From: Aaosphaeria pasadenensis | Lineage: Eukaryota > Ascomycota > Dothideomycetes > Pleosporales | Assembly (NCBI GenBank): GCA_022813625.1 | Contig: JAKLMB010000046.1 | Coordinates: 1-64,000 of the forward strand | Direction: 5' to 3' | DNA length: 64,000 nt | Part shown: positions 58,258-64,000 of the stretch, one piece after another | How positions within the stretch are numbered: the first letter of the stretch is position 1 | Layout of the letters: every line of letters begins with the position of its first letter | The notes under the pieces: generated by a model | What the model was told of the DNA's origin: nothing | What the model saw: the letters and a program-made list of their open reading frames with translations, nothing else | Database searches by the model: none | Program-made: the position numbers and the translations under genes

Positions 58258-59051
58258 CGAGAGTACATGATGGGAAAGACGAGGTGAATCTAGTTGCAGT
58301 GGACTATGATCTGTGAATGCAATGCTTTGCTATATTACCCACTATGCACCTGCAACTTCCACTATTCGGCGTGAAAATATACAAATGTCCAAAAAAGGTA
58401 CAGAAGGTGCAGCTCACACTTGATTCGTTTAGTGCACCCGAAAAAAGATGTGAGATGACAGGTTAAAATGAAGGATGGTCGGATTAGTAGATCAAACATG
58501 TAATCAACAACAGCAAACCAAATATGCTGGCATATAGCACGTACTGTGTATAGCACAGGATGACAAGATCTCGTTTCCTCGACAATAGAAGGAGGTTTGG
58601 CCTCGTCCCATCCCTGTTGGTTTTGCTTGACTCGGGACCAGCGCGATCTGAAACAGTCCCGTCCACCGCCCAAAGAGGGCAACAACACCGACAATCTTCG
58701 AACCCAACTTGTCGCAAATACGCCTCAACACCACAAACGAAGCCTGGCGCCACTTACTCCCCATACTCCTGAAAGCCTTGACATGGCAAGGCGCGGTTAA
58801 GAGCCCAAGGCAATTGAGGAGCCATGTCACAAATGCCCTTGCCATGGGTATGATTCTGGAAGAAACGGCACGTACTGTGTAGAGGTCAGACAGGAGGCAT
58901 TTGTATAAGAGCATCGTGGTGTACAACACAGAGAGGGCAGCGTTGATCGTTGTTTGTATTCTTCTTCTTGTTTTAAATTTACCAAAATACATATTCTTCA
59001 ATCTATCATTTACCCTCTTTTAGCATTCTCAAAGACCCCAATCATTTCACG
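58258..59051. other. Intergenic region, no gene seen
   Basis: About 790 bp between two plus-strand genes. Minus-strand frames at 58362-59001 have no ATG-started family match. The part directly before the secreted-protein gene (58970-59050) is AT-rich, as in a promoter. Confidence 0.45.
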
Positions 59052-59685
59052 ATGTATACTCTTCAACTCTGCGTTCTCTCCCTGCTAGCAGGCGCATCAA
59101 TTTCACGTAAACCTTCCCACTCCAACATATCATATCACAACCAAACATCTAACCACACTTACAGAACCCCTCAAGGCCCGTCAAGCCCAGCCATGTTTCC
59201 TGGTCGGCAGCACTGCCCTCCCAGCCGAAACCCAAGAAATCGCCGATGAGCTCGCTGCCAGTATAACCTGCGACACCTCCAGCACCCCCATCGGCAACGT
59301 CCCGGACGTCAAAACCGCCTCCGGAACCACCTTCTCCTCCGTCGACTTCTCCACCTCCGGCTCCACGCCCCTCCAATTCGCCCTCGACAAGTTCGCGACC
59401 GCAGACCCCCTCGCCTCATCCGACCTCGCGACCTTCCAGGACAACCTCGATGTCTACCTCGCTACGGAGGCGGGCATCCGAAGCGAGGGAGGCAGCCTCG
59501 CGATCAAGGTTCCGAAGTTCTTCCTCGCGTTCCAGGTTGCGAGGATTAAGACGGCTCAGGGCATCGCGATCGAGGATCCCGGACAGACGGTCGAGCATTT
59601 GCTCGGCAAGGTGCAGAATAATGCGAAGGGGGAGAATAGTGCGTTGTTGGATCAGGTGAATCAGCTTGCGACGCAGTTGGCTTGA
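59052..59685 (+). CDS. Small secreted protein with two cysteines
   Basis: Exons 59052-59106 and 59165-59685 join to 191 residues. Residues 1-18 are a signal peptide (MYTLQLCVLSLLAGASIS); the intron lies directly after it, a common layout. A KAR dibasic-like site follows at 22-24. The mature protein has only two cysteines (C29 and C54), probably disulfide-linked, bracketing LVGSTALPAETQEIADEL. Further features are IGNVPDVKTASG, a PLQFALDKFATADPL helix and LAIKVPKFFLAFQVARIKTA. I believe related small secreted proteins occur widely in ascomycetes, but I know no function. Codon use is strongly GC-ending, which suggests high expression. Without the splice the frame would stop after 65 codons. Confidence 0.75.
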
Positions 59686-60145
59686 TTTGGTGTTGGGGGG
59701 TGAGGATAGATGGGATGGTGGAGGATGATGTATATAGATTTGATTTGGGGTTGAGATGGTGATAGAGAGAGAATTGACTGGATTGAAGGATAGGGGTAGC
59801 TTTATAACGTGAAGAAATGATACCCAGAGCTGATCGCTGATGTATGTTAATTGCCATGCTCAATTGTGAGGTGGTGACTTTAGTGTCCTTGTATCTTCTT
59901 GAAGTGGTTTTGGTCAATTGTCAGGAACATGAGCCAGCGTATGGCTTGCTGTAGACAAATCTCAAGATACAAGATCGTATAATAATTATGATTCCGTGGG
60001 GTGCCCTATGGAAGGAAATTACATCCATGTATATTCCACCGTACTGTTTCCAGTAACTACGCATTCTGGTAGACGAAAGTATCATCAAGTATCCCAATAA
60101 CTCTCACTGAATACAATTAACATACTTCCTTGTGCAGAAGGCCTA
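59686..60145. other. Convergent intergenic region
   Basis: About 460 bp between the small secreted protein and the OPT transporter 3' ends. No gene is seen. Confidence 0.45.
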
Positions 60146-62584
60146 TCAGTCATCAAGCGCAAAGCACCGCTCCACACTTTCCGCATTGTTTCCCCACCAG
60201 TTCGGCATCGACACGACCTTACCACTCGAGAACGCGATGAACATGATCAACATCGCGACATTGAACCCCGCGTCCAGGGCCGCGGCAACAATGTAATTGT
60301 ATCTCTTCCACGTCTCGAATCTTCGCCTGTAGAACCAGAACATACAGACATAGCCCACGATGAACCGTGAGATGTATCCCGTGGACAGGTTTCCGTAGAA
60401 CTGGCTGACGCCGGCGCCAAAGATGGTCACGTTCCACAGGTGGAATTTGAGTTTGGACTTTGGGAAGAGACGGTGCAGGATGTAGAGGGCTAGAGGGGCC
60501 AAGGCGCCGTAGAGGAAAGCATAGGGAAGGGGTTTGTACATGTGCTGGGCAAAGAGGCGCTTGGGGCCGATGAGGACGTACTGGACGCCCATCGTGTTGT
60601 AGTTGGCCAGAGTTTGACCGGTCCACTGGTTCAAGGGGTCTTTCTTGATGCCGAGGATGTAGTCTTTCTTTGCGGAGAGAACCCATTGGATGACAGCGTA
60701 GTTGATGGGCACACCGATGAGCTCGCCGAAGATCTGGGAGAAGAAGATTGTTCGCGGAGGTACATGCATGTAGTGTCCGATCTTTTGGTCCTGCAGCATA
60801 TACTGCGCCCGGTACCAGACGTCTCCTGCGATGGAGCCGTAGGCATTGGCACCAGCTGGGTGTCGGTGACCGCTTACGGCATGTATCATAAAGCCGTAGA
60901 GGAGCTCGTTAAAGGAACCGATGGGCACCTGGAAAGAGGAGAAGGAGTATAGCCAAGAGAATGGGATGATCATGACGCCCGTAGAGACGATCGCAACGAT
61001 GAAGGTCCAAATGGGAATGAAGAAATAGCCGCAGCCCAGGATCGTGATGATGGTCACAAAGGAGGCGACAAAGAGAGCAATATACCACCACAGCGGAACC
61101 TCCTTGTATGAGCGCTGTAACACGTTGAGTCGGTCGGTGTAGAGGTGGTTAATGTTGTCTGCCCCTCGGTGTACTACGCGCATGCGGAGCTTTTGGTAGG
61201 TGGCTTTGAGTTGAGGGTACCCAAACAGAAGCATCCAGGTCAATGCTGAGATGTAGCTCGAGTAGTCAAAGAAGAGACTCCAGATGGCCTGCGTGCCCAT
61301 GTAGATTGGTCCCAGCTCAGCATAAGCGGTCTCGTTGAATTGCAGATCGGCAGTCATCAGCTGCGACGCTGGGTACCGCGTGCCGTTTTCAAGAAATACC
61401 CGATTGCTCATCAAATTCAACTTGTATTCCCCAAGGTTTCCCCATTTCGCTGCTGGGAGCAGAATCCAGCTGTTGAATACGAAGGCCACGGTCAAAACAA
61501 CAGTGGTCCAAAATGGAACGACCATCGGACTGGTAAGCGATTGATTCGAGATGTTCGCCCAGTCGAGACTGAGATTAAGGAAGCCCATTCCGCCAATACC
61601 GGCACCGAGAAAATTCGCGGTAGGATTTCGCGGTGCAACCCAGCAGAGGAACGAGAGCGAGCTCAGCAGGGGGAAAACATATTCAGGGAGAAACTGCCAG
61701 ACAATGATGAATCCCAATGCACCGAAGAAGGCGTATTTTTGTTTTCGAGCGATCCAGGAATCACGAGCAGACTTACGCAGCGTTTCAAAGACAGCAGTCT
61801 GCATGAGCGAGTACGGCCAAGTGTAGATCGGGTCATAGAGCAAAAGCTGCCGTGCAAGTGCCGCCATAGCATATCCGATATAGACAATGGCCCACATGAA
61901 GAAAATACATGCTGCAGCTGGAATTTTGGTATTGTAGTAGAGCTGAGCTAGCGAAATACACGCCCATGCAGCGTTAGAGGTGGCCCCTGAGGCAGCGGTA
62001 ACGGTAACGAGCACATTTTCTGTGAATGTTAGTGTTGATAGCAGGATCAAATTATTTGGTTACATACCTTTGATATGCCATGGCCCTGGATTGAGACTGA
62101 ACTCAAATTTTGTAAAGGGAATGCGAATCGTAGTCTTGGGCAAGATCTCCGCAAGCCAATGGCCGACGTAGTGTGAAGCGACTTGGACGAAGAGCACTGG
62201 GTAAACAGCAGATGTGGTACGGTAGATGCCCATTTGATACAAAATAGCACCAGGAGGAACAAAGATGAAGCAGAGAACAAAGTATCTGAAGGTTATCGTC
62301 GGCGCATTTGGATCATCCTCCAGACTGACAATATTACGAACGATCCTAGGAAGTTCGCGTACATCGTTGGGAAGGTCTGCCTCCTCGTCGATATCGCTAG
62401 ACCCAGACACTCCAGTGGAATCGTCGTGTTTCTCATCATCACGAGTCTGACCTTTGTCTTGAGGCTTGCTTACCTCCGAAACAATTTCTGTGGCTGGCTC
62501 ATTCGTCCCTGTTGTTGCAATTGAATCTGCCTCCTGTTCTGGAGTGGGACTTCTGCGCCGGAGTCGACTAAGCAGCGAAGCCAT
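60146..62584 (-). CDS. Oligopeptide transporter, OPT family
   Basis: Proton-coupled importer of small peptides (tetra/pentapeptides or glutathione) in the plasma membrane. Exons 62584-62068 and 62019-60146 give 796 residues, normal for fungal OPTs. A Ser/Thr/Glu/Asp-rich cytosolic N-terminus of about 110 residues precedes about 14 membrane helices. The 48-nt intron splits the family motif NPGPWHIK-ENVLVTV. Other signatures are SGATSNAAWA, FSWLYSFSSFQVPIGSFNEL, the conserved HYMHVPPRTIFFSQIFGEL region and a C-terminal W-F-Y-rich end. The ATG at 62584 is preferred because it starts the acidic N-terminal domain; an open upstream extension has no ATG in a good context. It is unlikely to be a metal-NA (YSL) transporter given the PGPW motif of the PT clade. 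Confidence 0.94.
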
Positions 62585-63531
62585 GACGCCGAAGTCAGTA
62601 GACCCTGCAAAAATGTGAATTTGGCTGATCTGAATGAAAAGAAGGTTGCGCCTGTAACATTGCACAATCTAGAGGCCCATTTATGCGTCCTTTATATGGT
62701 ACCTCGTGGAACAGACAACTTGGGTCAAGTGAGGAGAAGCACGGGAACTTGCAGGAAACGAAGCTTCCCCAACGTCGAATAAGGCGTGCTTGGATGCAGC
62801 AAACGCCAGATTCCATTGCGATTGCGCAAAATGTTGGATGTCCAGATATGGTCATTATGGTGTTGATTGGTAGGCGGGAGAAGTTGAACCTTCCTAATTA
62901 GCCATGGTCCCGCCCCGCAATCAAATTAAGAGTTCTCAACCCGTCACACAAGCCTTTGGTGGCGAGCTTGTCCAGAGCTTGTTTGAACTGGCGTTGTATG
63001 CATTATAGAACATCATGAAAGTGGTGTGAGCTTTCATGGAAACAAATGAATCGTCGTTACGAATCTTGAACGACGCAAGTGAATGTCTTGTATGGTGAAA
63101 ACCTAATCAGATGCACACGTACACAGTGCAGGTTTTTTGATCAAATTCTGTGCCGCAGATGGTTAGCAAACACTGAACCACATGAAGCTTGGGTCTGATA
63201 CATGGGTGGCCCGGATCACAGATGCCGGGTGCAAGATGTAGTGGTTGTTGCATGATGAGCCCGTATCGCAACCGAGTGTCAGGTGAAGGAGTGCTTAACG
63301 TGACGAATTTAAGGATGAATGCTGTAAACCTCGCTCGTTGCCCAAGTCCCATGGTTCCACTAGCACATGTGCTTCCGATGGTATGATTGGTAATGAATCA
63401 CTATCGCGACTGGCAAGGGCCTGGTGACTGCAGAGGCAGGACCTTTTTTTTCGAAGCGCTAATGTTGACCCAGGCCATCGCGGATGAAGGAAAATTGCCA
63501 ACGACAAGCTACCTCCGCAAACCACCAATTA
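62585..63531. other. Intergenic region, no gene seen
   Basis: About 950 bp with the OPT promoter and the upstream part of the open exon at the right edge. The short frames here show no family resemblance. An upstream exon of the edge gene may lie here. Confidence 0.4.
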
Positions 63532-64000
63532 GGATTTCGGAAATAATGATAATGTATTTTTGAGCATTTCAAGACGTTACAAGGACGTGCTGCGGCTCTG
63601 TAACAGTAGCAGAGCTATTCTATTAGCGCAGAAAGGGGTTGAGGTGCCAGACTTAGTGGCAGGTATCCGAGCCCGATTGATTGCACATTTGAACCGGCCT
63701 AAAATATCTGCTTTATGGTTCAGTCTGCAAGTGCTACACGTATGTATTGCTTGTGCCGAGACTAACCTTGAAGTCCACGGTATGCCATTCTACTCTTCTA
63801 TCCCAGCCTCTCTGGACGTAGGATATCTTCATTGCAAATTGGCAACTGATGACCCGAGTGTCCAATGCCTGTATGCCGTTTTCCCGAAGCGAATGGAGAT
63901 ACTATTTGACGAAAGCAGGTTAAAAGCCTGTAGGCTCTCTAGGGACCTAGAAGTTCTGGTCAAACCTGCACAAGTTTTTGGAAGTTTTCTTGATGTTACC
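63532..64000 (+). CDS. Partial open exon of an unidentified gene, runs off the window
   Basis: From an AATTAG acceptor-like site (AG at 63530-63531 region) the plus strand is open without a stop for 156 codons to the end of the window. The translation includes VFLSISRRYKDVLRL, GVEVPDLVAGIRARLIAHL, ISALWFSLQVLHVCIACA and GMPFYSSIPASLDVGYLHC. It shows a mixture of helical and charged segments that looks like a real protein. I do not recognise a domain. The 5' end is uncertain: the frame has an in-frame TAG immediately upstream at the proposed splice site, and the first in-frame ATG is near 63780. The 3' end lies outside the window. Confidence 0.45.

Noticed and set aside
47587..62584. Possible secondary-metabolite cluster (dehydrogenase, transporter, secreted proteins)
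   Set aside because: No PKS, NRPS, terpene synthase, P450 or cluster regulator; the genes are mostly housekeeping or secreted.
1..64000. tRNA, rRNA, CRISPR, retroelement or viral genes
   Set aside because: No B-box-like GGTTCGAAT with tRNA folding, no rRNA blocks, no regular spacer arrays, no reverse transcriptase, integrase, transposase or capsid motifs were seen.

Overview
The window looks like nuclear DNA of a filamentous ascomycete (Pezizomycotina). Genes are moderately dense on both strands. Introns are short, mostly 47-120 nt, with GT-AG ends. Several families are typical of these fungi: a C2H2 plus fungal transcription-factor-domain regulator, a fungal rhodopsin-type membrane protein, NmrA, MepB-type oligopeptidase, OPT transporter and small secreted proteins. 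I cannot fix the class from sequence alone; Leotiomycetes or Dothideomycetes are both possible. I found no tRNA, rRNA, CRISPR, intact transposon or viral gene.

Layout. 1-4.5 kb: gene-free, then a 1.8 kb plus-strand stretch with no ATG leading into a zinc-finger transcription factor (4.5-7.7 kb). 9.5-10.8 kb: rhodopsin-domain membrane protein. 11.7-25.5 kb: housekeeping block of M3 oligopeptidase, Cdc25/rhodanese protein, glutamate 5-kinase (PRO1), ATP23, AFG1, AKR1 and an NmrA-like protein. 26.6-46.9 kb: TIF35 (eIF3g), a broken or unresolved gene, an RS-rich protein, a CHIP-type U-box protein, class 2 DHODH, a RanBD/FG nucleoporin-type protein, YIP4, GAL7, ERG28, RPS11 and IFA38. 47.6-59.7 kb: four genes for small secreted proteins, including a head-to-head paralogous pair, around an AT-rich block with no open frames. 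N-acetylglutamate synthase and a beta-hydroxyacid dehydrogenase sit within this stretch. 60.1-62.6 kb: oligopeptide transporter. A previously unlisted open exon runs off the right edge.

There is no single pathway cluster. Themes recur: mitochondrial function (ATP23, AFG1, DHODH, NAGS, possibly MepB), arginine/proline synthesis from glutamate (NAGS, PRO1), and lipid and membrane traffic (ERG28, IFA38, AKR1, YIP4). Splice models were derived by hand from reading-frame continuity and family motifs. The least certain are the second intron of the transcription factor, the NAGS start, and everything between 27.8 and 29.2 kb.

Most worth a second look: the ATG-free leader, the in-frame ATG-less extensions upstream of MepB and NAGS, the divergent secreted paralogs beside the AT-rich block, and the broken gene at 27.8-29.2 kb.
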